DNA of 64,000 nt from Micromonosporaceae bacterium KJ-029 (GTDB taxonomy: Bacteria; Actinomycetota; Actinomycetes; Mycobacteriales; Micromonosporaceae), in the NCBI GenBank assembly GCA_005402585.1, contig BIFP01000051.1, forward strand, positions 248,001 through 312,000, read 5' to 3'. Under the pieces are notes generated by a model. That model was not told where the DNA came from and did not search any database. It saw only the letters and a list, made by a program, of their open reading frames with translations. Shown in pieces: positions 1 to 7,822 of the stretch. The stretch's first letter is position 1; every line of letters starts with the position of its first letter. The translations under genes and the position numbers were made by a program.

Positions 1-291
1 GTCCTCTACTGCGCGAGCAAGGCAGCGCTGGAGCAGTTCACCGCCGTCGCGGCGCGGGAGTTGGGCGGCCGGGGCATCACGGTGAACACGGTTTCGCCGG
101 GCGCGACCGACACCGACCTGCTGCGCGCCACCAACCCGCCCGAGGCGCTGGCGCAGACTCCGGAGATCACCGCGCTGGGCCGGCTCGGCCGGCCCGAGGA
201 CATCGCCGACGTGGTGGCGCTCCTCGCCGGACCGGACGCCGGATGGATCACCGGACAGAACATCCGGGCCACCGGCGGGCTGCTGGTCTGA
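1..291 (+). CDS. SDR family oxidoreductase, C-terminal part (5' end outside window)
   Basis: The reading frame is open from the first base and ends at a TGA at 289-291. It begins VLYCASKAALEQF, which holds the YxxxK catalytic Tyr/Lys pair of classical short-chain dehydrogenases, followed by VNTVSPG (the conserved NxxxPG after strand 6) and a typical C-terminus with GRLGRPEDIADVVALL and WITGQN. These are hallmarks of NAD(P)-dependent SDRs of the FabG type. The first ATG in the window (61) lies after the catalytic motif, so it is not the start. The Rossmann half is missing and the substrate cannot be inferred. Confidence 0.9.
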   Translation, partial: VLYCASKAALEQFTAVAARELGGRGITVNTVSPGATDTDLLRATNPPEALAQTPEITALGRLGRPEDIADVVALLAGPDAGWITGQNIRATGGLLV

Positions 292-411
292 GCCGTTCTC
301 CGGCGCCGGCCGGAGTGACCAGGCGTTCGTCCTGTGTGGTCGGTCCGCCTGCCCGTCCTGTCCGGGGATGTCATAGGCTGCCGTCCGGTTCAGAGCCGGT
401 CGAGGAGATCC

Positions 412-1407
412 ATGACGAGCGTTGCCCGCGGTCCGTTGCAACAGCTGGCCGTACGGTGCCGGGCGGTGGTCGACGCCTCCTGGTTCAACCTGGCCAGCTT
501 CGCCGTGGTCATCGTCAACGCGGTGGCGCTGGGCCTGGAGACGTACGGTGGCGTGGTCGCGACGGTCGGCACCGCGCTGCGGGCCGTCGAGTACACCTGC
601 CTGGTGCTGTTCGTCGTCGAACTTCTGGTGCGGTTCGGGGCGCACGCGCCGGCACCGGCCGGGTTCTTCCGGGACCGGTGGAACGTGTTCGACCTGCTGA
701 TCGTCGCCGCCCCGCTGCTGCCCGGGGTGCGGGAGAACGTCACCTTGCTGCGGCTGCTGCGTCTGGCCCGTATCGTGCGCGCGTTCCGACTCTTCCCGAG
801 CCTGCGGGTGATCCTGGTCGGCATCCGGCGCAGCCTGCCCGGACTCGGCAGCTTCCTGCTGGTCACGGCGCTGCTGCTGTACGGGTACGCGATGCTGGGC
901 TGGATCCTGTTCGGCACCTCCTACCCGGAGCAGTACGGCACCGTGGGGCAGGCCATGCTGACGCTGTTCCTGCTGCTGTCGCTGGACGGCATCACCGACA
1001 CGTTGCAGGAGGGCCGGGAGGTCACCGCCTGGGCGATCGTCTACTACGTCTCCTACATGGTGGCGGCCTGTTACCTGCTCACCAACCTGCTGGTCGGTCT
1101 GGTGCTGACCGCCCTGCAGGAGGCGCACGAGGCCGAGCAGGTCGCGGCGCAGCGTGCCGGTCACCAGCCGGCTGGCGAGACCGAGGACGAGCCGTCGGTA
1201 CGCGAGCAGCTCGCCCGGGTGCAGGCCATCATCAGCGATCTCGAACGGCGGCTGCCCGAGCAGGACCGGAGCGTGCTGGCGGGTGCCGTCCCGGACCGGG
1301 CGGGAGGCGGCGGTCCGCCCGCCGCCGAACTCGGCACGCTCGTTCGTCCGAAGACCCGTGCGGCCCGGCGGCGGTCCCGCTCGGCGAACCGCCGTAGGCG
1401 CGGCTGA
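412..1407 (+). CDS. Voltage-gated cation channel (Ion_trans family) with non-canonical selectivity filter
   Basis: 331 aa six-helix membrane protein of the one-domain bacterial channel type (NaChBac-like). S1-S3 span roughly residues 25-105. S4 carries five arginines at every third position (R114, R117, R120, R123, R126), the voltage-sensor signature. The pore region reads MLTLFLLLSLDGITDT (182-197) and aligns with the NaChBac pore, but the filter is SLDGITD instead of TLESWAS. S6 (about 205-235) runs into a charged tail with a predicted short coiled coil (about 260-285) and a basic Arg-rich end. I chose ATG 412 because GAGGAG lies at 402-407; the GTG at 334 would add 26 residues that look like shadow sequence. 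It stands alone; the neighbours give no hint of its role. Confidence 0.85.
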   Translation: MTSVARGPLQQLAVRCRAVVDASWFNLASFAVVIVNAVALGLETYGGVVATVGTALRAVEYTCLVLFVVELLVRFGAHAPAPAGFFRDRWNVFDLLIVAAPLLPGVRENVTLLRLLRLARIVRAFRLFPSLRVILVGIRRSLPGLGSFLLVTALLLYGYAMLGWILFGTSYPEQYGTVGQAMLTLFLLLSLDGITDTLQEGREVTAWAIVYYVSYMVAACYLLTNLLVGLVLTALQEAHEAEQVAAQRAGHQPAGETEDEPSVREQLARVQAIISDLERRLPEQDRSVLAGAVPDRAGGGGPPAAELGTLVRPKTRAARRRSRSANRRRRG

Positions 1408-1478
1408 CGACAACCTGCCCGCGCCCCCGGGCGAGGCCCGATCCGGATGACGCCGGCAGGCCCCGCTGACCGTCCGGC

Positions 1479-2357
1479 TCATTTCGTGGCGGCCAGGGTC
1501 ACCGGTACGGCGACCAGCTTGGTGCGTGAGCCGTCGACGGCGGACACCTCGTACACCTCGATCGTGCCGGGCTGTTCGCGGGACAGCCGGTAGGCGACGG
1601 CGACCCGGTAGGCGCCCCGGCAGCCGGTGCCGCAGGTGGCGGTGGTGAACGCGGTGGCGACCTGGTGACCGGCGGCGTCGAGTACCCGGACGCTGACGGT
1701 CGCCTCGAACACCTCGGCGGTGCCGGTGACGGTGACCGGGCTGGTCACCCGGTCGCCGATGACCGGGCCGGTGACCACGATCGCGGGCAGCAGGTCGGCG
1801 TAGTCGGCGCGGCCGGCGGGCGGGTCGGCACCGAAGGCGACCCGGCGGACGGTGGGGAACTGGGTGAGCGTGTAGACCACCTGGGCCTCGCGCAGCCGGG
1901 CGGTGGTCGGATCGGGTGCGTCGGGCAGCCGGACCGTGGCGACCTGGTCGGCGATCCGGCTCACCTCGGCGCCGTCGGGCAGCAGGGTGACCAGGCCGGC
2001 GGCGGTCTCCGCCGGGGTCGGGCCGGCGGCCAGCTCGGTCAGGGCCAGTCGGGAGGTGGCCATCGTGGCCGGTCGGGTCCGCCGGGTCGGGGCGATCCGC
2101 CCGTCGCGGACGTACCACAGCTCCAGGGTGAGGGTCGTGGGCCGGCCGGTGCCGGCGGCGCTGGTGGTGGGCGGCGCGGTGGTGGGGCGATCGGTGGGCG
2201 ACGGCGCGGTGGTGGCCGGCGGTCCGGCGCCGGTGGGGCCGGTCGAGGTCGGCGCGGCGGCGGTGGGCGCGGGTCCGAGTGATCCGGACCGCGACGGCGC
2301 GCAGGCGGTGGCCAGGAGCAGCAGGGCGGTCGCCGCCACGACCGCGCGGCGGCTCAT
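1479..2357 (-). CDS. GerMN-domain lipoprotein of the two-component operon
   Basis: 292 aa. A signal peptide ends in a lipobox LATAC with the acceptor Cys at residue 19, followed by a long Thr/Pro/Ala-rich linker (20-70). Residues about 75-175 fit the GerMN fold (LELWYVRDG, ALTELAAGPT, TLLPDGAEV), and about 190-285 fit the Gmad2 immunoglobulin-like domain (VTGPVIGDRVTSP, VEVYEVSAVDGS-type end). It is probably an exported lipoprotein facing the cell wall. Its ATG overlaps the stop of the histidine kinase gene (ATGA, 2354-2357), so the two are translationally coupled. The layout recalls MtrAB-LpqB, where a GerMN lipoprotein modulates a sensor kinase; such a role here is inference. Confidence 0.85.
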   Translation of the reverse strand: MSRRAVVAATALLLLATACAPSRSGSLGPAPTAAAPTSTGPTGAGPPATTAPSPTDRPTTAPPTTSAAGTGRPTTLTLELWYVRDGRIAPTRRTRPATMATSRLALTELAAGPTPAETAAGLVTLLPDGAEVSRIADQVATVRLPDAPDPTTARLREAQVVYTLTQFPTVRRVAFGADPPAGRADYADLLPAIVVTGPVIGDRVTSPVTVTGTAEVFEATVSVRVLDAAGHQVATAFTTATCGTGCRGAYRVAVAYRLSREQPGTIEVYEVSAVDGSRTKLVAVPVTLAATK

Positions 2358-3772
2358 CCGGCACCGTCCGAGCTGTCCGGCCGGTCGGGCCCGGCGGCAT
2401 CCGGACCGGCGTCGGGCAGGTCGAGCCGGAACCGGGTGCCGGAACCGGGGGCGCTGTGCACGCTCAGCCGGCCGCCGAGCAGCCGGGCGTTCTCCTGGGC
2501 GATGGCCAGGCCGAGCCCGCTGCCGCCGCCGGAGCGGGCCGGGTCGACCTTGTGGAAGCGGTCGAACAGGCGCGGCAGATGCTCGGCCGGGATGCCCGGC
2601 CCCTGGTCGTCGACGTCGAACACGACCCGCGCGCCAGCCTGGGTGACCCGTGCCCGGATCGCGCCGTCGCCGTGCTGCACCGCGTTCGCGATCAGGTTGC
2701 CCAGCACCCGCTCCAGCCGGCGCGGGTCGGTGTGCAGCCGGACCGGCTCGCCGTCGACCTCGACCCGGTTCCGCCAGCCCCGGGCGGCGACGATCGCGTG
2801 GAGCAGGGCCGACGCGTCCACGTCGGCGACGGCGACCGCCTCCTGCCCGGCGTCCAACCGGGAGATCTCCATCAGGTCCTCCACCAGCCGGCGAAGCCGG
2901 ACCACGTCGGTGACCAGCAGCTCGCCGGCCCGGCGGGCGTCGCCGGGCAGCTGGTCGAGGTGGTCGCGCAGCAGTGAGGCCGCGGCCACCAGAGCGGTGA
3001 CCGGGGTACGCAGCTCGTGTGCCACGTCGGCGGTGAACCGCCGCTCCCGTTCCTGTGCCCGGTGCAACGCGGCGATCTTCGCTTCGAGCGCCTCGGCCAT
3101 CTCGTTGAACGAGGCGGCCCAGGCGCTGAACTCGTCCCGACCCCGGACCGGCAACCGGGTGGCGAGCAGCCCTTCGGTGATCGCCCGAGCGGCCCGGCTG
3201 GCCCGGCTCACCGGTTCCAGCGTGCGCCGGGCGAGGGTGTCGCCGACCGCGGCGGCGAGCAGCACCACCAGCACCCAGCCGGCCGCGAGGGCGTTGCGCA
3301 GCTGGTCCAGGCCGTTGGCGAGGTCATCCTCCCCGGTGATGACGTACAGCTCGGCGGAGGAGCCGGGTACCCGGCCGCCCACCACGAGCAGCCGGGACCG
3401 TCCGGTGCCGCGTTCGTAGCCGAGCTGTCCGGCCGCGACCGTGGCCCGCAGCCGTTCGCTCAGCGGCGGCACGTACGCCGGGTGGGACGGCCAGGTGCCG
3501 TCGGCGACGAGCACGACGTGCCGGCCGCTGCCCTCGAAGCTGGTGAGCAGTTCGGCACGGCGCTGCTCGGTCAGTGGCAGGAACTGACCGGCCAGGACGA
3601 GTTGGTACCGGGCGTCCGCGGCGGCGGCGTGCAGCGACGCGTCGTAGCGGGCCTGCCGCAGCAGCAGGTAGGACCCGCCGGCGAGGACGCCCGCGGAGAC
3701 CCCGGCGACGAGCACGAACGCGATGGTCAGCCGCCGGCGCAGCCGGCCGGGGCGTACGGTTTCCGTGGCCAT
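2354..3772 (-). CDS. Sensor histidine kinase (HAMP-HisKA-HATPase_c)
   Basis: 472 aa membrane sensor kinase. TM1 is about residues 14-37, an extracytoplasmic sensor region about 40-160, TM2 about 163-183, then HAMP (about 185-240). HisKA contains ADVAHELRTP with phospho-acceptor H252, and the ATPase domain shows the N box (NLIANAVQHG), G1 (DVDDQGPGIP) and G2 (GGGSGLGLAI). I chose ATG 3772, 13 nt after the response-regulator stop; a longer GTG start at 3814 would lie inside the regulator gene. Order on the minus strand is regulator, kinase, GerMN lipoprotein, forming one operon. It resembles the CseC/MtrB/TcrY group; the signal is unknown. Confidence 0.9.
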   Translation of the reverse strand: MATETVRPGRLRRRLTIAFVLVAGVSAGVLAGGSYLLLRQARYDASLHAAAADARYQLVLAGQFLPLTEQRRAELLTSFEGSGRHVVLVADGTWPSHPAYVPPLSERLRATVAAGQLGYERGTGRSRLLVVGGRVPGSSAELYVITGEDDLANGLDQLRNALAAGWVLVVLLAAAVGDTLARRTLEPVSRASRAARAITEGLLATRLPVRGRDEFSAWAASFNEMAEALEAKIAALHRAQERERRFTADVAHELRTPVTALVAAASLLRDHLDQLPGDARRAGELLVTDVVRLRRLVEDLMEISRLDAGQEAVAVADVDASALLHAIVAARGWRNRVEVDGEPVRLHTDPRRLERVLGNLIANAVQHGDGAIRARVTQAGARVVFDVDDQGPGIPAEHLPRLFDRFHKVDPARSGGGSGLGLAIAQENARLLGGRLSVHSAPGSGTRFRLDLPDAGPDAAGPDRPDSSDGAG

Positions 3773-3785
3773 CGTCGCCGCCCGG

Positions 3786-4466
3786 TCATCCGGTGGAGAA
3801 CTTGTAGCCGGCACCGCGCACCGTGCGGATCAGTCGCGGCCTGCCCGGGTCGTCCTCGATCTTCGCGCGCAGCCGCTGCACCGCCACGTCGACCAGTCGG
3901 CTGTCGCCCAGGTAGCTGTGGTTCCAGACCCGTTCCAGCAGCAGTTCGCGGGTGAAGACCTGCCCCGGGCGGCGGGCCAGTTCCAGCAGCAGACGGAACT
4001 CGGTGGCGGTCAGCGGCAGTTCGTGTCCGTCGCGGCGGGCCGCGAAGGCGCCCGGGTCGATCTCCAGCCGCCCGATCCGCAGTGCGCCGGGCTCGGGTGG
4101 GGCGACCGTGCGGCGCAGCACCGAGCGGACCCGGGCCACCAGCTCGGGCAGGTCGAAGGGCTTGCGCAGGTAGTCGTCGGCGCCGCACTCGAGGCCGACC
4201 ACCACGTCGATGGTGTCGGTGCGGGCGGTCAGCATGAGGATCGGCACCGTGCTGCTGCGCCGGATCTCGCGGCACACCTCGAGGCCGTCGAGCCCGGGCA
4301 GCATCACGTCCAGCACGATCAGGTCGACCGGCCCGGCCCGCCAGGCGGCGAGCGCCTGCCGGCCGTCGACGGCGGTGTCGACCCGGAAGCCGGCGCGGCG
4401 CAGTCCGAGGGCGGTGACCTCCCGGATGGAGGCGTCGTCCTCGACCACCAGCACGCGGCCGTCCAT
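3786..4466 (-). CDS. OmpR-family response regulator
   Basis: 226 aa. The receiver domain shows the acidic pair in VLVVEDD, phospho-acceptor D53 in VLDVMLPG, the Thr in MLTAR and the conserved Lys in YLRKPF. A winged-helix DNA-binding domain follows (LTATEFRLLLELARRPG, then VDVAVQRLRAKIE and TVRGAGYKF). It is the partner of the kinase encoded immediately downstream and probably binds direct repeats at target promoters. The start is ATG 4466; upstream in-frame sequence continues but belongs to no recognisable domain. Targets may include the adjacent AMIN-like gene, but nothing in the sequence proves this. Confidence 0.92.
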   Translation of the reverse strand: MDGRVLVVEDDASIREVTALGLRRAGFRVDTAVDGRQALAAWRAGPVDLIVLDVMLPGLDGLEVCREIRRSSTVPILMLTARTDTIDVVVGLECGADDYLRKPFDLPELVARVRSVLRRTVAPPEPGALRIGRLEIDPGAFAARRDGHELPLTATEFRLLLELARRPGQVFTRELLLERVWNHSYLGDSRLVDVAVQRLRAKIEDDPGRPRLIRTVRGAGYKFSTG

Positions 4467-4564
4467 GATGCACCCAGGGTAGTCCGCGGGCGCCCGACCG
4501 TCGCTCGGCGTGACGGCCGGGAACGGGAGACCGGCCGGCGCCGGACCCCCGCCCCCTCGGTCGG

Positions 4565-5134
4565 TCACTGCTGCCACTGGTGCGCCACGTCGAGCACGAT
4601 CCGGCTGTGCGTGCCGGGGCCGGCCAGGACGAACACCCGGAACGGCAACCGGGCCCGTACGCCGACAGCGAAGGTGGTGTAGCCCTCGAAACTGCCCCCG
4701 AAGACCACGTCGCGCAGCGTCCGGTAACGCAGCACGTTGGCCACGTGGTCGCCGACCCGGTACGGCACGGTGGCCGCGTGCTCGTCGTCGTACGCCGGCG
4801 CGCGCAGCGAGACCCGCAGCAGCGCCCCACCGGCGGTGTACGGCGACAGCGCCCGCCCCTCGCCCTCGGTGTACGTCTCGCCGTAGCCGACGGCGTAGCC
4901 GGTGACCCGGCCGTCGAACTCGAACACCACCCGGTCGTAGCAGTCGTGCCGACCGGTCCGCACCTCGCCGAGGGGGGCGCTGCTCAGCGTCCCGGCCGTC
5001 CTGCCTCCGCTGCCCCAGGTGATCCCGCAGTACGGGGCACCGGTCGCCGCCGTGCTCGGCGCGGCGGCGACGGCTCCGCCGAGCAGCGCGGTGAGCGCCA
5101 CGACCAGGGCCGTCATGGTCCTTCTGATTTTCAT
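4565..5134 (-). CDS. Secreted AMIN-like domain protein
   Basis: 189 aa. A Sec signal peptide (MKIRRTMTALVVALTALLG, cleavage near AAAPSTAA) is followed by one domain that begins CGITWGSGG and contains VVFEFDG, YRVGDHVANV, FGGSFEGYTTFAVGVRA and the terminal VLDVAH. This pattern matches actinobacterial proteins annotated as AMIN-like domain lipoproteins or secreted proteins. No lipobox Cys is seen, so it is probably released or wall-bound. ATG 5134 is preceded by GGAGGAG (5141-5147). It sits on the same strand as the two-component genes with a 98-bp gap, so it may be upstream of that operon or independent. Biochemical role unknown. Confidence 0.8.
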   Translation of the reverse strand: MKIRRTMTALVVALTALLGGAVAAAPSTAATGAPYCGITWGSGGRTAGTLSSAPLGEVRTGRHDCYDRVVFEFDGRVTGYAVGYGETYTEGEGRALSPYTAGGALLRVSLRAPAYDDEHAATVPYRVGDHVANVLRYRTLRDVVFGGSFEGYTTFAVGVRARLPFRVFVLAGPGTHSRIVLDVAHQWQQ

Positions 5135-5299
5135 CGTCGTCTCCTCCCTGCCCGCCGGTCGCCGGGTACGTGCCGCCCGGTCGGGCACTGACCTCGTCGG
5201 TTCCACCGTCGGGACAGCCCGCCACGGGAGCTTCACCGTGGAGTAACGCCCGGGTAACAGGGTCGGGCGGTATGACACCTTCGCGATGACATCTGGCGA

Positions 5300-5345
5300 A
5301 GGATGGCTATTAATATTCACGCATATCGATTGCGGCGCATCGGCG
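5300..5345. promoter_or_regulatory. AT-rich divergent promoter region
   Basis: The 239-bp gap between the AMIN-like gene (minus) and the secreted protease gene (plus) contains an island that is strikingly AT-rich for this genome, with a TATTAATA palindrome near 5309 and GCATATCGAT near 5331. It lies 30-70 bp upstream of the protease start, a suitable place for a plus-strand promoter or a regulator site. No clear -35/-10 pair can be fixed by eye. Confidence 0.3.
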
Positions 5346-5373
5346 CGCCGCGGAGTCCGCAGGGGAGTGCGTG

Positions 5374-6558
5374 ATGATCCGACGACAACTGCTGCGCGTG
5401 GCCACCACCGCGCTGGCGGCGGTGCTGGCCGCCACCGGGGTGCAGGTGGCCACGGCCGCCAGCGCGTCCGCGGCCCGGACCGTCTACTACGACGCCAGCC
5501 AGGCCGGCGAGTTTCGCACCAACTTCGACCAGGCCGCCCAGATCTGGAACAGCCGGGTCAGCAACGTCCGGCTGGTGCCCGGCACGCCCGCCAGCGTCAC
5601 CATCCTGGTCGACAGCGGCTGGCCCCGGGCGCAGGTCACCGGGCTCGGCTCCGGCCGGATCTGGATGGGGTGGCAGGCGGTCAACCAGGGCTACCACCGC
5701 ACCCGCATCGCCACCCACGAGTTCGGCCACATCCTCGGCCTGCCCGACCGGCGTACCGGCCTCTGCTCCGACCTGATGTCCGGCAGCAGCGCACCGGTCT
5801 CGTGCACCAACGCCAACCCCAGCGCGGCCGAGGCGAGCCGGGTCAACCAACTCTTCGCGGGCAGCCTGAGCACCTCGGTCGCCGCCGGCACGTACACCTG
5901 GACGGCGGACGCGGACTTCGGCACGTTCGTGGTCGGCGGTCGGCCGGCCACCGAGAACTACCCGTGGCTGGTCTACACCTCCGGCTGCACCGGCACCCTG
6001 ATCAAGGCCAACTGGATGGTCACCGCCAAGCACTGCCCGACCCCGTCGTCGGTGCGGGTCGGCAGCACCAACCGCACCAGCGGCGGGACGGTGGTCGGCG
6101 TGAGCCGGGCCGTCAACCACCCCACCATCGACGTCAAGCTGTTCCAACTGTCCAGTTCGGTCAGCTACGCGCCGGCCCCGATCCCGACCTCCTCCGGTGC
6201 GGTCGGCACCGCCACCCGGATCATCGGCTGGGGCCAGACGTGCGCGCCCCGTGGCTGCGGCTCCGCGCCCACCGTGGCGCACGAACTGGACACCTCGATC
6301 GTGGCGGACAGCCGGTGCAGCGGCATCAACGGCCCGTACGAGATCTGCACCGACAACACCAACGGCAACTCGGGCGCCTGCTACGGCGACTCCGGTGGCC
6401 CGCAGGTGCGCCGGATCAACGGCGTGTGGAACGTGATCGGCGCGACCAGTCGGGCGGGCAACAACAACTCCACCTGCGCCACCGGCCCCTCCATCTACGG
6501 TGACCTGCCCTCCATCCGCTCCTGGATCAACACCCAGGTCGGCGGCCTCCCCGCCTGA
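5374..6558 (+). CDS. Secreted bifunctional protease: snapalysin-like M7 metalloprotease fused to trypsin-like S1 protease
   Basis: 394 aa. The signal peptide covers about residues 1-34 (cleavage near ASASAA). Domain 1 (about 35-160) has the zinc motif HEFGHILGLPD (H115, E116, H119, third ligand D125) followed by SDLMSG, as in snapalysin-type metzincins. Domain 2 (about 175-394) is a chymotrypsin-fold serine protease with the complete triad: H220 in VTAKHC, D253 in TIDVKLFQL and S340 in CYGDSGGP, plus paired cysteines. Both active sites look intact. I chose ATG 5374 over GTG 5371 because AGGGGAG (5361-5367) gives better spacing. Snapalysins are normally single-domain, about 220 aa, so the fusion is notable. 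Likely an exo-enzyme for protein degradation. Confidence 0.9.
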   Translation: MIRRQLLRVATTALAAVLAATGVQVATAASASAARTVYYDASQAGEFRTNFDQAAQIWNSRVSNVRLVPGTPASVTILVDSGWPRAQVTGLGSGRIWMGWQAVNQGYHRTRIATHEFGHILGLPDRRTGLCSDLMSGSSAPVSCTNANPSAAEASRVNQLFAGSLSTSVAAGTYTWTADADFGTFVVGGRPATENYPWLVYTSGCTGTLIKANWMVTAKHCPTPSSVRVGSTNRTSGGTVVGVSRAVNHPTIDVKLFQLSSSVSYAPAPIPTSSGAVGTATRIIGWGQTCAPRGCGSAPTVAHELDTSIVADSRCSGINGPYEICTDNTNGNSGACYGDSGGPQVRRINGVWNVIGATSRAGNNNSTCATGPSIYGDLPSIRSWINTQVGGLPA

Positions 6559-6560
6559 CA

Positions 6561-6584
6561 CCCCCCACCCCCACCCCCACCCCC
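6561..6584 (-). other. Putative G-quadruplex motif
   Basis: Immediately after the protease stop codon the plus strand has four runs of five or six C separated by single A. Read on the minus strand this is G5-T-G5-T-G5-T-G6, an ideal four-tract G4 sequence with 1-nt loops. A G-rich tract on the opposite strand follows near 6685-6725. Structure formation is inferred from the sequence only. Confidence 0.5.
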
Positions 6585-6605
6585 GCCGCCCAGCCCCAGA
6601 ACGTT

Positions 6606-6674
6606 GATCATGCAGTTGTGGTGCCTGACAAGCCGGCTTTCCGGGGTTTTGTCAGGCACCACAACTGCATGATC
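6606..6674. repeat. Perfect 26-bp inverted repeat with 17-nt loop
   Basis: Left arm 6606-6631 (starts GATCATGCAGTTGTGGTG) and right arm 6649-6674 are exact reverse complements; the loop is 6632-6648. There is no U-tract. The repeat lies between the protease gene and the TRM11-like gene and probably acts as a stem-loop terminator or processing barrier. The outer GATC-A-TGCA end resembles that of the hairpin at 58074-58143, pointing to a dispersed family. Confidence 0.85.
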
Positions 6675-6741
6675 GCCGGAGCGGAGGGTGAGGGCGGGGG
6701 AGTGGTGGGAGGCGGGTGGGGGCGTGGAATAGTGGCTGGTC

Positions 6742-7785
6742 GTGAAGCGGTATGGGGTGTTGATTCTGCCTGCGAGCAACCGGGTGTACGCGGGGGCGTC
6801 GGTCGAGCTGACCCGGGCGGAGCTGGAGATCTTCGGTGACGCGGTGCTCGACGGCCGGATCGGCGAGTTGGACATCGCCACCGTCGGTGGGGTCCGTTAC
6901 GTCACGTTCGGTGTCGAGGGCGGCCTGAGCGAGCGGGACGCGGCGCTGCTGGGCAACCTCTCCAGCGCGTACGCGCTGTTCGAGTTCGTCGGCGACCTGC
7001 TGCGACCGGTGCCGCTGAGCCGCCTCGACCGCTTCGACGACGACCTGGTCACCATCCAGAAGTACCCGGGCAAGACCAACGAGCAGTTCACCAAGCTGCT
7101 GCTCAACGTCACCCTGCTCGCCTCGGACTGGGCCGGTGACCTGCTGACCCGGCGGTTCCGGGTGCTCGACCCGCTGTGCGGCCGGGGCACCACCGTCAAC
7201 CAGGCGATGATGTACGGCTTCGACGCCGCCGGAGTGGACCGGGACAGCAAGGACTTCGAGGCGTACCAGGCGTTCCTCACCACCTGGCTCAAGCGGAAGC
7301 GGATCAAGCACCGGGTGCTGGAGTCCGGGCCGGTACGCCGGGAACGCAAGGTGGTCGGCCGGCGACTGCGGGTCGAGCTGGCCGCCACCAGGGAGGCCCA
7401 CAAGGCCGGCGACGTGCAGTCGGTGGACGTGGTCAACGCCGACACCACCCGGGCCGGCGAGTTCTTCCGCCCGGAGACGGTCGACCTGGTGGTGGCCGAC
7501 GCGCCGTACGGCGTGCAGCATGGCAGCCGTACCGCCGAGACCGGACTGGCCCGCGACCCCCTCGCGCTGCTCGCCGCCGCCACACCGGGCTGGGCGCGGC
7601 TGCTGCGCCCCGGCGGTGCCCTCGGTATCTCGTGGAACACCAACGTGGCCCGCCGCGAGGCCGCCGCCGAGCACCTGACCGCCGCCGGCCTCACCGTCCT
7701 CGACGACGGCCCCTGGCGGTCCCTGTCCCACCGCGTGGACCAGGCCATCGTCCGCGACGTGCTGGTGGCCCGCAAACCCGCCTGA
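6742..7785 (+). CDS. TRM11-like SAM-dependent RNA/DNA methyltransferase
   Basis: 347 aa. Residues about 1-125 form an N-terminal domain of unknown detail. The Rossmann-type methyltransferase core has motif I DPLCGRGT (143-150) and the catalytic DAPYGVQ (around 250), a variant of the (D/N)PPY motif of amino-methyltransferases acting on guanine or adenine. Proteins of this kind are named TRM11 family methyltransferases; the archaeal and eukaryotic members methylate tRNA G10. A THUMP domain is not obvious, so the substrate remains open. It starts at GTG 6742 with no Shine-Dalgarno; a TAGTGG hexamer six nt upstream could be the -10 of a leaderless transcript. Confidence 0.8.
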   Translation: MKRYGVLILPASNRVYAGASVELTRAELEIFGDAVLDGRIGELDIATVGGVRYVTFGVEGGLSERDAALLGNLSSAYALFEFVGDLLRPVPLSRLDRFDDDLVTIQKYPGKTNEQFTKLLLNVTLLASDWAGDLLTRRFRVLDPLCGRGTTVNQAMMYGFDAAGVDRDSKDFEAYQAFLTTWLKRKRIKHRVLESGPVRRERKVVGRRLRVELAATREAHKAGDVQSVDVVNADTTRAGEFFRPETVDLVVADAPYGVQHGSRTAETGLARDPLALLAAATPGWARLLRPGGALGISWNTNVARREAAAEHLTAAGLTVLDDGPWRSLSHRVDQAIVRDVLVARKPA

Positions 7786-7822
7786 CCAACTCTCCGCAGC
7801 CCGCCCGCGATCCTGGGGCGGG

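Noticed and set aside
243-1397. 384-aa ORF overlapping the channel gene
   Set aside because: Low-complexity Arg/Gly translation in another frame; the channel frame has S4 and pore motifs.
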